This document shows positions 28,957 to 38,157 of a DNA stretch of 64,000 nucleotides, in pieces. Each line of letters opens with the position of its first letter. Within the stretch, counting starts at the first letter, position 1. The stretch is taken from NCBI GenBank assembly GCA_020639295.1, contig JACKGY010000003.1:434001-498000 (forward strand). The letters run 5' to 3'. A program made the translations under genes and the position numbers. The notes below the pieces were generated by a model that had not been told where the DNA came from, did not search any database, and saw only the letters and a program-made list of their open reading frames with translations. Source of the DNA: Planctomycetota bacterium (GTDB lineage Bacteria > Planctomycetota > GCA-002687715 > DRQF01).

Positions 28957-30351
28957 TCAGGTCGCGCAGGCGTCCTCCACCTCGGCCACGGACTTGGCGA
29001 TCGGTGACCCGAGGACCCGGCTGCCTTCGGCCGTGACCAGGACGTCGTCCTCGATCCGGATGCCGCCCAAGCCCTGGAAGGACTCGACGACGTCGTAGTC
29101 GATCCAACGCTGATGCCGGCCCTCGGCGCGCCAGCGATCGATCAGGGCCGGGATGAAGTAGATGCCCGGCTCCACCGTCATCACGTGACCCGGCTCGAGC
29201 GGTCGCGCGAAGCGCAGGAAGTTGAGGCCGAACTGGTCGCTCCTGAGGCCCTCGCCGCCGTAGCCGACGATGTCGCCGAGGTCCTCCATGTCGTGCACGT
29301 CGAGACCGAGCGCGTGGCCCAGGCCGTGGGGGAAGAAGAGCGCATGGGCACCGTCGGCAACGGCCGCGGCCGGGTTGAAGCGCGCCTCCTCGGTCATCAG
29401 CCCCAGCTGCGCCAGGCCCTCGGTGATCACCCGGCAGGCGTGGAGATGCACCTCCCGGTAGGTGATGCCGGGGCGGATCCGGTCGATGCACTCGAGCTGG
29501 GCCTGGAGGCAGACCTCGTAGACGTCCTTCTGCTGCGAATCGAAGCGACCGTTGACCGGGAAGGCCCGGGTGATGTCCGAGGCGTAGAAGAGCGGCGACT
29601 CGGCCCCCGAGTCGTTCAGCATCAGATCGCCGTCCTGGAGCAGGTTGCCGTACTCGCAGTTGTGCAGGACCTCGCCCCGAACGGTGACGATCGGCAGGTA
29701 GGCCTGGGAACGATCGTGGCGGAGGGCGATCTCCTGGATCGCGGCGGCGATCTCGGACTCGCGCAGGCCCGGCCGGGCCAGCCGCATCGCCGCCAGGTGC
29801 ATCTCCCGGGTGATCTCGAGCGCGTCCTCGATCTCCGCGATCTCCGCCGCGGACTTGATCAGGCGCTGCTCCACCGCGGCCCGGGCCAGCTCCGGACAGG
29901 AGCCCTGGCGCAGGGCCTCCTGGCTCTCGCCGGTGATCCGGGACATCCAGGTGAGCACCCGTTCGTGGTAGGGGGGCAGGTAGCGGAGCTTCTGGCCCCG
30001 TGCCTTCCGGTCACAGATCAGCGGTCCCAGCTCGGCGATGTCGCGGAACTCGCTGATCCCGGCGGCCTCGGCGAACTCCGCGAGGGCCACCTGGGGCCCG
30101 TGCCAGACCAGGTCGTCGAGGTCTTCCGGCGGACCGTAGAGGACGTCCCGGCCCTCCTCGGGGAAGAGCACGAGGGCGATTCCGGGCCGCGAGATGCCGC
30201 AGAGGTAGAGAAGCTGGCTGTTCTGGCGAAAGGCGTAGACGTTCGCCGGGTAGTTCCTGGGGATCAGCGGGTTGCCGGGGAAGAAGAGCAGCCCCGAGCC
30301 GAGCGTCTGTCGCAAGTCTTCGCGCCGCTTCGCGTAACAAGTCGCGTCCAT
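28957..30351 (-). CDS. Xaa-Pro aminopeptidase (M24B)
   Basis: 464 residues. The N-terminal creatinase-like domain (about 1-175) is followed by the pita-bread catalytic domain. The five metal ligands are visible: D in LNDSGAES, D in SDITRAFP, H in FPHGLGHALGLDVHD, E in TVEPGIY and E in RIEDDVL. It removes N-terminal residues preceding proline from short peptides and needs two Mn(II) or similar ions. No signal peptide is present, so it acts in the cytoplasm and would complete peptide degradation started by the exported S9 enzymes. Confidence 0.94.
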   Translation of the reverse strand: MDATCYAKRREDLRQTLGSGLLFFPGNPLIPRNYPANVYAFRQNSQLLYLCGISRPGIALVLFPEEGRDVLYGPPEDLDDLVWHGPQVALAEFAEAAGISEFRDIAELGPLICDRKARGQKLRYLPPYHERVLTWMSRITGESQEALRQGSCPELARAAVEQRLIKSAAEIAEIEDALEITREMHLAAMRLARPGLRESEIAAAIQEIALRHDRSQAYLPIVTVRGEVLHNCEYGNLLQDGDLMLNDSGAESPLFYASDITRAFPVNGRFDSQQKDVYEVCLQAQLECIDRIRPGITYREVHLHACRVITEGLAQLGLMTEEARFNPAAAVADGAHALFFPHGLGHALGLDVHDMEDLGDIVGYGGEGLRSDQFGLNFLRFARPLEPGHVMTVEPGIYFIPALIDRWRAEGRHQRWIDYDVVESFQGLGGIRIEDDVLVTAEGSRVLGSPIAKSVAEVEDACAT

Positions 30352-30514
30352 TCGTGCCTCCCTGTGGGTTCGGACTCATGGTGACGCCATGAAGGGAGTC
30401 TGTCCAGATTCCGGGTGACGACGGACCTTTGTTTGTCATCCTCCCCTGCTAATCTCCGAAGCGGCGGGGCAACCGCCGCCCCGCCCTCGCGACGACGTCA
30501 CCAGGAGATTCGAG
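30352..30514. promoter_or_regulatory. Divergent promoter region for glnN and aminopeptidase P
   Basis: 163 bases between divergent genes. For the + gene, TTTGTT at 30428 and TAATCT at 30450 are 16 bases apart and give a weak promoter candidate in a locally AT-richer stretch. No nitrogen-control operator is recognised. Confidence 0.3.
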
Positions 30515-32704
30515 ATGCCCTCGAGTTCGAGGCGCTTGGCCGTGAGCGCCATTTCCGGCCACAGTCCATTGAAGCACGGCGGGGAGCGCCGCGTTCCGCT
30601 CACCGAGATCTACGCGATCAACGTCTTCAACGAACGCGTCCAACGCCAGCGCCTGCCGAAGAACGTCTTCCGGCAGCTCCAGGAGACGGTGAATCAGGGC
30701 ACGACCCTCGATCCGGCCATCGCCGACGCGGTCGCCAGCGCGATGCGCGACTGGGCGGTCGAACGGGGCGCCACCCACTTCACCCACTGGTTCCAGCCGA
30801 TGACCGGGCTCACGGCCGAGAAGCACGACAGCTTCCTCAGCCTCACGGGTGATCACAGCATCATCAACGAGTTCACCGGCTCGGCCCTCATCCGCGGTGA
30901 ACCGGACGCATCGTCCTTCCCCAGCGGCGGCCTGCGCAGCACCTTCGAGGCGCGCGGCTACACCGCCTGGGACCCGACCTCGCCCGCCTTCCTGCGCGAG
31001 GGACCGAACGGTCTGACCCTGTTCATCCCCACGGCCTTCTGCTCCTGGACCGGCGAAGCCCTCGACAAGAAGACGCCGCTGCTCCGCTCCGACGAGGCGG
31101 TGAACCGCGCCGCCTGCCGCCTGATCAACATGCTCGGTGGCAAGGAGGTCAGCCGCGTCTACTCGACGATCGGCTGCGAGCAGGAGTACTTCCTGGTCGA
31201 TCGTCGTCTGGCCGACCTGCGCCCCGACCTCTTGAGCTGCGGCCGCACCCTCTTCGGCGCCCGGCCGCCGAAGGGTCAGGAGCTGGCCGACAACTACTTC
31301 GGCGCCATCAACGAGCGCGTGCTCGGCTTCATGCAGGATCTCGAATACGAGCTCTGGAAGCTGGGTATCCCGGTGAAGACCCGCCACAACGAGGTCGCGC
31401 CGGCCCAGTTCGAGCTCGCTCCGCTCTACAGCAAGGCGACCGTCGCGGTCGACCACAACATGCTGATCATGGAGCTGATGAAGACGGTCGCCGACCGGCA
31501 CGAGCTCAAGTGCCTGCTCCACGAGAAGCCCTTCGCCGGCGTCAACGGCAGCGGCAAGCACACCAACTGGTCGCTCTCCGACGACCTCGGCAACAACCTG
31601 TTGGAGCCGGGCGAGACGCCGCTCGAGAGCATGCAGTTCATGCTCTTCCTGACCGCCATCATCCGCGGCGTCGACCGCCATGCCGACCTGCTCCGGGTCA
31701 GCGTCGCCAGCAGCGCCAACGACCACCGCCTCGGCGCCCACGAGGCGCCCCCGGCGATCATCTCGATCTTCCTCGGCGCCCAGCTGGAAGGGATCGTCGA
31801 GTCCCTCCTGGGCAAGAGCAGCGGCCGCGAGCAGGTGACCGAGCCGATCGTCCTCGGCGTCAACTCGCTGCCGCCGCTGCCCCGCGATCTCACCGACCGC
31901 AACCGGACCTCGCCCTTCGCCTTCACCGGCAACAAGTTCGAGTTCCGCGCGGTGGGTTCCTCGCAGTCGGCGGCCTACCCGGCCACGGTCCTCAACTCGA
32001 TCGTCGCCGAGTCGCTGAACGTCCTCGCCGACCGGATCGAGGCCCGGCGCAACGAGGGGCCGCTTTCGCAGGTGGTCCAGGCGATCGTCGCCGAGACGCT
32101 GCGCGAGCACGAGCGCGTGCTCTTCTCGGGCGACAACTACTCCGCCGAGTGGACCGCCGAGGCCGAACGGCGCGGCATGCCCAACCTGAAGGACACGGCT
32201 TCGGCCCTGCCCCACTTCACCGCCGAGCACAACCTGGCGCTCTTCGAGGGGACCGGCGTCCTCAACCGCCGCGAGGCCGAGTCGCGCCTCAACGTGCTCT
32301 GCGAGAACTACGCGATCCAGACCAGGATCGAGGGTGCCACCAGCGTGCACATGGTCTCCACCATGATCCTGCCCGGGGTGATGCGCTATCAGCGGGACCT
32401 GGCCGAGACCATCAACGCCACCCGCCAGGCCCTCACCGGCGCCGACCTGGAAGCCCAGGAGTCGATGCTGCGCAAGGTCACCGAGCTGATCGCGAAGCTG
32501 AAGCTCAGCCTCGACCGGATGCGCAAGGTCGTGGTCGATTTCGACGGCGTCGAGCGCGGGCCGCTCGAGCAGGCGCGTTTCTGCCGCGAGGTGGCGATCG
32601 CGGCCCGGGCCGACCTGCGCGATTGGGTGGATCAGCTCGAGGAGCTGGTGGACGACGAGGTCTGGCCGCTGCCCAAGTACCGCGAGATGCTCTTCCATCG
32701 CTGA
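30515..32704 (+). CDS. glnN: Glutamine synthetase type III
   Basis: 729 residues, the length typical of GSIII and far longer than GSI (about 450). It makes glutamine from glutamate and ammonia with ATP. Seen: a long N-terminal region with TRGATHFTHWFQPMTGLTAEKHD-type sequence (written here in part), GCEQEYFLVD carrying metal-binding glutamates, RHNEVAPAQFEL, and the ATP-site block NRTSPFAFTGNKFEFR. These motifs define GlnN. This enzyme class forms dodecamers and is usually induced under nitrogen limitation. No PII or ammonium transporter gene is adjacent. Confidence 0.95.
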   Translation: MPSSSRRLAVSAISGHSPLKHGGERRVPLTEIYAINVFNERVQRQRLPKNVFRQLQETVNQGTTLDPAIADAVASAMRDWAVERGATHFTHWFQPMTGLTAEKHDSFLSLTGDHSIINEFTGSALIRGEPDASSFPSGGLRSTFEARGYTAWDPTSPAFLREGPNGLTLFIPTAFCSWTGEALDKKTPLLRSDEAVNRAACRLINMLGGKEVSRVYSTIGCEQEYFLVDRRLADLRPDLLSCGRTLFGARPPKGQELADNYFGAINERVLGFMQDLEYELWKLGIPVKTRHNEVAPAQFELAPLYSKATVAVDHNMLIMELMKTVADRHELKCLLHEKPFAGVNGSGKHTNWSLSDDLGNNLLEPGETPLESMQFMLFLTAIIRGVDRHADLLRVSVASSANDHRLGAHEAPPAIISIFLGAQLEGIVESLLGKSSGREQVTEPIVLGVNSLPPLPRDLTDRNRTSPFAFTGNKFEFRAVGSSQSAAYPATVLNSIVAESLNVLADRIEARRNEGPLSQVVQAIVAETLREHERVLFSGDNYSAEWTAEAERRGMPNLKDTASALPHFTAEHNLALFEGTGVLNRREAESRLNVLCENYAIQTRIEGATSVHMVSTMILPGVMRYQRDLAETINATRQALTGADLEAQESMLRKVTELIAKLKLSLDRMRKVVVDFDGVERGPLEQARFCREVAIAARADLRDWVDQLEELVDDEVWPLPKYREMLFHR

Positions 32705-32707
32705 TCG

Positions 32708-33511
32708 ATGACTCGCGACCGGCCACAGGACGGGGCCCGCCTTCACCGGCGGGCCCCCTTCGTTGCTCTCCTGGTGATCGCCATCCTGGGCGTGGCGACC
32801 GTCATCGTGGCCCGTCTCTCGACGCCCGGCCCCGAACCCGAGGCCGACAGGCCTCCGGCCTGGATCGGGCCGCTGCCACCGCGACGGGAGCCGCTCGCCA
32901 CCAAGCTGGCCCTGGTCGAACTGGTCGGGCTCGGCGATCGCGTCTTCGACGAAGACGCGGTCATGGACTTCGTGGCCGACTGCGCCGAGCGTGGCGCTCG
33001 GGGACCGCTCGGTCCCGAGGTCGTCGACCTCGGTCTCCCCGGGGGCGGTGACCTCGCGGACCTGATCGGCGCCGCGGGGCTGGCGGGGCTGGCGGGGCTG
33101 AGCTACGGGCTCGCGTTACCGGAACCGGGCTGGCGCGCGGCCGCGGGCGCGGAACCGCGGAGCGCCTTCGACGACGCGGTCTGGACTGGGCTCGACGATC
33201 GTCCGGTCGACGTCTTGCTGGCCCGGCTCGCGCCGGCCGGATCGCCGGGGGCCGACGCCGAGCTCTTCCTCGCCGGCACCCGCAGCCCCACCGCCGCCTG
33301 CTTCGCGCTGTCCGCCCTGGATCACGAGCTGCGTCGTCTGGTCGACCACGTCGGCTCGCATCTCAGCCTGATCGTGCTGCGCCGGGGGACGAAGCGTTCC
33401 GACTGGACCCTCTGCGGTCCCGGTTCCGATGACCCGGCGGTGCTCGACGCCCTCGGCTCCCATCGCGTCGGCGAGGCGGCGGCCATCCTCCTGGGCTTCC
33501 GCTTCGACTGA
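32708..33511 (+). CDS. Membrane-anchored hypothetical protein
   Basis: 267 residues. A single N-terminal transmembrane segment (about 18-36, VALLVIAILGVATVIVAR) with basic flanks leaves the rest outside the cytoplasm. A proline-rich linker follows, then a globular part with one degenerate AGLAGLAGL repeat. No catalytic motif or family is recognised; phrases such as RRLVDHVGSHLSLIVLRRG are faintly like the phosphodiesterase/alkaline phosphatase fold but lack metal ligands. It begins 3 bp after glnN and may be cotranscribed. Confidence 0.55.
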   Translation: MTRDRPQDGARLHRRAPFVALLVIAILGVATVIVARLSTPGPEPEADRPPAWIGPLPPRREPLATKLALVELVGLGDRVFDEDAVMDFVADCAERGARGPLGPEVVDLGLPGGGDLADLIGAAGLAGLAGLSYGLALPEPGWRAAAGAEPRSAFDDAVWTGLDDRPVDVLLARLAPAGSPGADAELFLAGTRSPTAACFALSALDHELRRLVDHVGSHLSLIVLRRGTKRSDWTLCGPGSDDPAVLDALGSHRVGEAAAILLGFRFD

Positions 33512-33552
33512 TCCGGAGCGGGTCCAGGACCGGTCGTCCGGAACCGCGGAGC

Positions 33553-35580
33553 TCAGCGCTGCAGGAGGACCTTCTGGATGGCGTTCCACTCGATCTCGCG
33601 GATGTGCCGGTGCTGGTAGCTCGTCCGCGGGCCGTGGCGCATGCCGGCGTAGATCATCAGCTCGAAGTGCTTGCCGGCCTGCTGCAGGGCATCGCAGAAA
33701 CGGACCGTGTTCTGGAAGTGGACGTTGTCGTCCATGGTGCCGTGCAGCAGGACCAGGTGGCCGTGCAGATCCTTGGCCGCCTCCAGGACCGAGGTCCCGC
33801 GATAGCCCTCGGCGTTGAGCTTGGGCGTGCTCATGTAGCGTTCGGTGTAGATGGTGTCGTAGAGCGCCCAGTCGTAGACGCCGGCGCCGCAGACACCGAG
33901 CGCGAAGGCCTTGGACTTGCAGAGGGCGTAGGCCGACATGAAGCCGCCGTAGCTCCAGCCGCTGATGCCGACGCGGGCCGGATCGCCGCTCACGTTCTTG
34001 CAGACCCAGGCCATGGCGTCCTCGAGGTCGCGCAGCTCCGAGGCGCCGAAGTTCTTGTAGCAGGCGTCGATGTAGACCTGGCCCCGCCCGGAGGAGCTGC
34101 GATTGTTGACCTGGAGGATGATGAGCCCCTCCTGGGCCAGGAACTGGTGGTAGGTCGACGGACGGTAGGAGTCGCGCACGCTGGGCGCATCGGGACCGGA
34201 GTAGGTGAAGAGCATCACCGGGTAGGTCTTGGCCGGATCGTAGTCCCAGGGCTTGGTGACGATCGCGTCCATCTCGTAGCCGTCGCGAGCCGGGATGAGG
34301 TGATATTCGGGCTGGGAATAGGGGCGATCGAAGTCGGCCTTGGCCAGACCCAGGGCCCGGACGATCTTGCCCTCGGCATCGCGCAGCACGCAGTGGCCCG
34401 GGTCCTCGACGCTGGACCAGCTGTCGATGAGGTAGCCGCCGTCGTGGTCGAGCTGGATCCGGTGGCTGCCCCGTTCGGGGGTCAGGAGGACGATGGCGCC
34501 GCCGTCGAGGGTGGTCCGATAGGCGTAGTTGCCGGCGCCGGAGACGCCGTTGCCGTAGAACCACAGCCGGTTGCCCTTCTCGTCGATGCGGATGATGTCC
34601 TTGGTGACGAACTCGCCCGAGGTGACCGCGCAGACGCGCTTGCCCTCGGCATCGTAGCGGTCGAGGTGCTTGTAACCGGTCCGTTCGGTCCACCAGAGGA
34701 AGCCACCATCCTCGAGCCAGATGGGCTGCTCGAGCCGGTTGACCCAGCCGCTGGCCGAACTCTCGCTCAGGATCCTGGTCACCTTGCCGGACGCCGGGTC
34801 GCCGCTGAGGAGGTGGAGGCGATTCTGGATGCGGTTCTGGACCTGGAAGATGACGCGGTCGCCCTTCGGGTTCCAGCCGACGTGCACGATCAGGGGTTCG
34901 TCGGTCTCGAAGGCCGAGAAGTCGAGCCAGGTGGTGGTGCCGCCGGCGAGGTCGTAGACGCCGAGGGTCGCGACCGGATTGCCGTCGCCGGCCTTCGGGT
35001 AATTGGTGTTCTCGATCTCGAGGGTGTTGGGCCGGTGGTCGATCACGGTGAATTCCTTCACCGGCGACTCGTCGATCCGCAGGTAGGCGAGCCGACTGGA
35101 ATCGGGGCTCCACCACATGCCGTTGAAGTCGCCGCGGCCGTAGACCTCCTCCTGGTAGACCCAGTCGAGGCGCCCGTAGAGGAGTTCGCTGGAGCCGTCG
35201 GTCGCGACGGCCCTCTCGCCCTCGCCGCCGATGCCCCGGACGTAGAGGTCGTGATCCCGGACGAAGGCGACCAGCTTCTGGTCGGGGCTGGTCCGGGCGC
35301 CGATCTCACCTTCCGCCATCTTCGGGCCGATCACGGCCGGCCCGCGCGGTCCCGGGCTGGCTTCCCCCTCGATGACCTCGCCGGTGGCCGGATCGATCCG
35401 CTTGCCGTCGATCATGATGCCGCGACCCTCGGCATCCCAGGAGAACGAGGGGCTCGAGGTCCGGTAGCGCTGGCCGAAGGTGTCCGCGAAGCTCAGCTTG
35501 CGCTCCTGGGCCGTGGCCAGCCCGGCGAGGGCGCCGGTCACGATCAGGGCGAGGCAGAGTAGGGACGGCAGTCGTCGCAT
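33553..35580 (-). CDS. Secreted dipeptidyl peptidase IV-like S9 peptidase
   Basis: 675 residues. It has a signal peptide (about 1-24, ending ATAQ) and a beta-propeller with DPP4 N-terminal features (YVREVYGRGDFNGMWWSPDS-like). The hydrolase domain has the serine in GISGWSYGGFMS, aspartate in HGTMDDNV and histidine in the RHGPR segment near the C-terminus, so the triad is complete. DPP4-type enzymes remove Xaa-Pro or Xaa-Ala dipeptides in the periplasm. It is convergent with the hypothetical gene at 32708 and differs from the S9 enzyme at 25886, to which it is not a recent duplicate. Confidence 0.93.
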   Translation of the reverse strand: MRRLPSLLCLALIVTGALAGLATAQERKLSFADTFGQRYRTSSPSFSWDAEGRGIMIDGKRIDPATGEVIEGEASPGPRGPAVIGPKMAEGEIGARTSPDQKLVAFVRDHDLYVRGIGGEGERAVATDGSSELLYGRLDWVYQEEVYGRGDFNGMWWSPDSSRLAYLRIDESPVKEFTVIDHRPNTLEIENTNYPKAGDGNPVATLGVYDLAGGTTTWLDFSAFETDEPLIVHVGWNPKGDRVIFQVQNRIQNRLHLLSGDPASGKVTRILSESSASGWVNRLEQPIWLEDGGFLWWTERTGYKHLDRYDAEGKRVCAVTSGEFVTKDIIRIDEKGNRLWFYGNGVSGAGNYAYRTTLDGGAIVLLTPERGSHRIQLDHDGGYLIDSWSSVEDPGHCVLRDAEGKIVRALGLAKADFDRPYSQPEYHLIPARDGYEMDAIVTKPWDYDPAKTYPVMLFTYSGPDAPSVRDSYRPSTYHQFLAQEGLIILQVNNRSSSGRGQVYIDACYKNFGASELRDLEDAMAWVCKNVSGDPARVGISGWSYGGFMSAYALCKSKAFALGVCGAGVYDWALYDTIYTERYMSTPKLNAEGYRGTSVLEAAKDLHGHLVLLHGTMDDNVHFQNTVRFCDALQQAGKHFELMIYAGMRHGPRTSYQHRHIREIEWNAIQKVLLQR

Positions 35581-35770
35581 CGGTGGTCTCCTGGATGGGA
35601 TGCTCGGCTCATCCGCGGCCGGGCTGGAATGCTACCACAAGGCCTACGCGGGAGGAGGCGCGATCCGCCGGTCCTCGGACCTGGGCGGGGCGATTTTCTC
35701 GGCCCCGAGGCCCGTGTTATCGTCGCCTCCCCGACCCGAGTCGCTCGGCGGGTTCCCGATGGAGACTCAC

Positions 35771-36319
35771 ATGCGCATCGTCATCGTGCCCGGCACCAAT
35801 CGCGCCGGCTCCCTGTCCTACATGCTCGCCCAGGTCGTCCGGGAGCAGTACGAGTCGCTCGACGCCGACACCGACCTCCTCGACCTCAAGGAGATGGACG
35901 CCGAGTTCCTCCTGCCCTCGGCCTACAAGGAGCCCGGTGATCGCGTGCGCGGCATGGTCAAGCGCTTCATGGCCTCGGACGGGGTCGTGTTCATCGTCCC
36001 CGAGTACAACGGCAGCTACCCCGGCGTCCTCAAGCTCTTCATCGACATGCTGCCCTACCCGGACGGCTTCGACTCCCGTCCGGTCAGCTTCATCGGCCTC
36101 GCGGCCGGCGAGTTCCAGTCGCTGCGCGCGGTGGAGCACCTCCAGGGCGTCACCGGCTATCGCAACGCCTTCCACCACCCCCGGCGCACCTTCATCGGCA
36201 AGAGCTACGAGCGCTTCGACATGGCGACCGGCAAGCTGAAGGAGGCCGAGCTCGAAGAGCGCCTGATGAAGCAGGCGCGGAGCTTCGTCGACTTCATCGA
36301 ACGGATCAAGGCCGACTGA
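35771..36319 (+). CDS. NAD(P)H-dependent FMN reductase-like flavoprotein
   Basis: 182 residues. The flavodoxin-like fold is seen in MRIVIVPGTNRAGSLS (phosphate-binding GxNR-S loop), a central VFIVPEYNGSYPGVLKLFID active-site block (partial quote) and GLAAGEFQ. Such proteins reduce FMN, quinones or azo compounds. ATG 35771 is preferred because GGAG lies six bases upstream; an ATG at 35759 in the same frame has a poorer ribosome site and adds four residues. It is the first gene of a four-gene operon with a pseudouridine synthase, tgt and a methyltransferase. Confidence 0.85.
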   Translation: MRIVIVPGTNRAGSLSYMLAQVVREQYESLDADTDLLDLKEMDAEFLLPSAYKEPGDRVRGMVKRFMASDGVVFIVPEYNGSYPGVLKLFIDMLPYPDGFDSRPVSFIGLAAGEFQSLRAVEHLQGVTGYRNAFHHPRRTFIGKSYERFDMATGKLKEAELEERLMKQARSFVDFIERIKAD

Positions 36320-36323
36320 GACC

Positions 36324-37028
36324 ATGGCGGTCCCGATCACGATTCTGCACCAGGATCGGCGGCTGCTGGTCGCCGCCAAGCCGGCGCGCATGATGACCGT
36401 GGCGGCCCCCGGCGGGCAGGCCGCGGCCAAGGGCAAGCCGCTCCTCGACCGGCTCCTCGAGGAGGGGCACGAGGTCTTCGCCGTCCACCGGCTCGATTAC
36501 GAGACATCCGGCATCGTGCTCTTCGCCCGGGACGAGGCCATGCGCGCGGCGCTGATGGCCATGTTCAAGGAGCGGGCGCTGCGCAAGACCTACCTGGCCC
36601 TGGTCCAGGGGCGCCTGGAGCGGGCCGCGGGCAGCATCGACCTGCCGATCAAGGATCTCGGCGCCGGCGCGAGGATCGACCGCCGTGGCTCGCCGGCCCT
36701 GACCCGCTGGGAGAAGGAGCGGGACATCGGTCCCTGCAGCCTGGTCCGGGCCCAGCCCGAGACCGGACGGCACAACCAGATCCGGCTCCACTTCGCCGCC
36801 ATCGGGCATCCCCTGGTGGGCGAACGCAAGTTCGCCCAGGGCAAGAACGACCCGGTCGGGCACAAGCGGGTCATGCTGCATGCCCTCGGCCTGCGCTTCC
36901 GCCCGCCCCACCTCGACCACGACCTCAAGCTACGCTGCGAGCCGCCCGAGGACTTCCAGCTCTGCCTGGAACGCGCCGAGAGCCTCGGCGCGGGCGACGA
37001 GACCAGGGCGCGAAGCCCGCGAAACTGA
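36324..37028 (+). CDS. RluA-family RNA pseudouridine synthase
   Basis: 234 residues. The catalytic motif HRLDYETSG holds the aspartate that attacks the uracil, and the GRHNQIRLHFAAIGHPLVGE block (partial) completes the RluA signature. It lacks an S4 domain. It converts specific uridines in rRNA or tRNA to pseudouridine; the target site cannot be assigned. It starts 4 bp after the FMN reductase gene. With tgt and a methyltransferase following, the operon is centred on RNA modification. Confidence 0.9.
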   Translation: MAVPITILHQDRRLLVAAKPARMMTVAAPGGQAAAKGKPLLDRLLEEGHEVFAVHRLDYETSGIVLFARDEAMRAALMAMFKERALRKTYLALVQGRLERAAGSIDLPIKDLGAGARIDRRGSPALTRWEKERDIGPCSLVRAQPETGRHNQIRLHFAAIGHPLVGERKFAQGKNDPVGHKRVMLHALGLRFRPPHLDHDLKLRCEPPEDFQLCLERAESLGAGDETRARSPRN

Positions 37029-37038
37029 AGGATCGACC

Positions 37039-38157
37039 ATGCCACGCAAGGACATCAACTTCGAGCTCCTGCGGGTCGATCCGAGCGGCGCCCGACGCAG
37101 CCGTTTCCGGACCGAGCACTCCGCCGTGGACTGCCCCACCTTCATGCCGGTGGGAACGCAGGGCGCGGTGAAGGCCCTGACCCCGCACCAGGTGCTCGAG
37201 ACCGGCGCCGACGTCGTCCTCGCCAACACCTATCACCTCAGCTACGACGGTCGGCGCGAGCTGGTCAAGCGGGCCGGAGGTCTGCATGCCTTCATGGCCT
37301 GGCCGCGCACGATCCTGACCGACTCGGGCGGCTTCCAGGTCTTCTCGATCCCGAACAAGAAGATCGACGACGACGGCGTTTCCTTCGTCGACGAGAAGAG
37401 CGGCAAGCCGCTCTTCCTGGACCCCGAGACCTCGATGAAGATCCAGCGGGATCTCGGCGCCGACATCGTCATGGCCTTCGACGAGTGCGTGGAGTACCCC
37501 TCGCCGGCCCGCTACGTCGCCAAGTCGCTGGAGCGCACCACGCGCTGGGCCGAGCGCTGCCTGGCGGTGGAGCTGGCGCCCCACCAGTTCCTGTTCGGCA
37601 TCGTCCAGGGCGGGACCTTCCCCGAGTTGCGCGAGCGCAGCGCCCGTCAGATCTGCGGGCTCGACTTCGACGGCTTCGCCATCGGCGGGGTCAGCGTGGG
37701 CGAGGGGCCGGAGCTGATGAAGTCGATCACCGAGTGGACCGCGCCGCTCCTGCCGACCGACCTGCCGCGCTACCTGATGGGCGTGGGCACGCCGCAGGAC
37801 ATCCTCGAGGCGGTCGAGCGCGGCATCGACATGTTCGACTGCGTCATCCCCACCCGCTACGCGCGCGGTGGCACTCTGTTCACCCGCGCCGGCAAGCTGC
37901 GTATCGGCGACAAGAAGTTCCGCAAGGACAAGTACCCGATCGACACCAACTGCCGCTGCTACACCTGCGAGCATTTCAGCCGTCAGGTGCTGCGGCATCT
38001 CCACTACGCCGGCGAGGCCCTCTACCTCACGCTCGCCTCGATCCACAACATCCACTACTACGAGGATCTGATGCGGGGCATCCGCAAGGCCATCGAGCAG
38101 GAGCGCTTCGGCAGCTTCAAGCGCGAGGCCCTGGCGGCGATGGAGGGCACGGCTTGA
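37039..38157 (+). CDS. tgt: tRNA-guanine transglycosylase
   Basis: 372 residues, the usual length. It exchanges guanine 34 for preQ1 in GUN tRNAs on the way to queuosine. Seen: TFMPVGTQGAVKALTP, the DSGGFQVFS substrate site with the general-acid aspartate, GVSVGEG, the nucleophile region MGVGTPQDILEAVERGIDMFDC, and the zinc site CRCYTCEHFSRQ with a downstream histidine. ATG 37039 follows the RluA gene by 10 bp. Other queuosine genes are not in the window. Confidence 0.96.
   Translation: MPRKDINFELLRVDPSGARRSRFRTEHSAVDCPTFMPVGTQGAVKALTPHQVLETGADVVLANTYHLSYDGRRELVKRAGGLHAFMAWPRTILTDSGGFQVFSIPNKKIDDDGVSFVDEKSGKPLFLDPETSMKIQRDLGADIVMAFDECVEYPSPARYVAKSLERTTRWAERCLAVELAPHQFLFGIVQGGTFPELRERSARQICGLDFDGFAIGGVSVGEGPELMKSITEWTAPLLPTDLPRYLMGVGTPQDILEAVERGIDMFDCVIPTRYARGGTLFTRAGKLRIGDKKFRKDKYPIDTNCRCYTCEHFSRQVLRHLHYAGEALYLTLASIHNIHYYEDLMRGIRKAIEQERFGSFKREALAAMEGTA

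Noticed and set aside
26054..29491. A 1145-codon open frame on the - strand
   Set aside because: It lies opposite the S9 peptidase and CDF transporter, which have complete motifs. No protein-like sequence is seen in it.
33077..33103. Short GGGGCTGGC tandem repeat in the hypothetical gene after glnN
   Set aside because: It is within a coding frame and encodes Gly-Leu-Ala repeats; too short to suggest a mobile or regulatory element.
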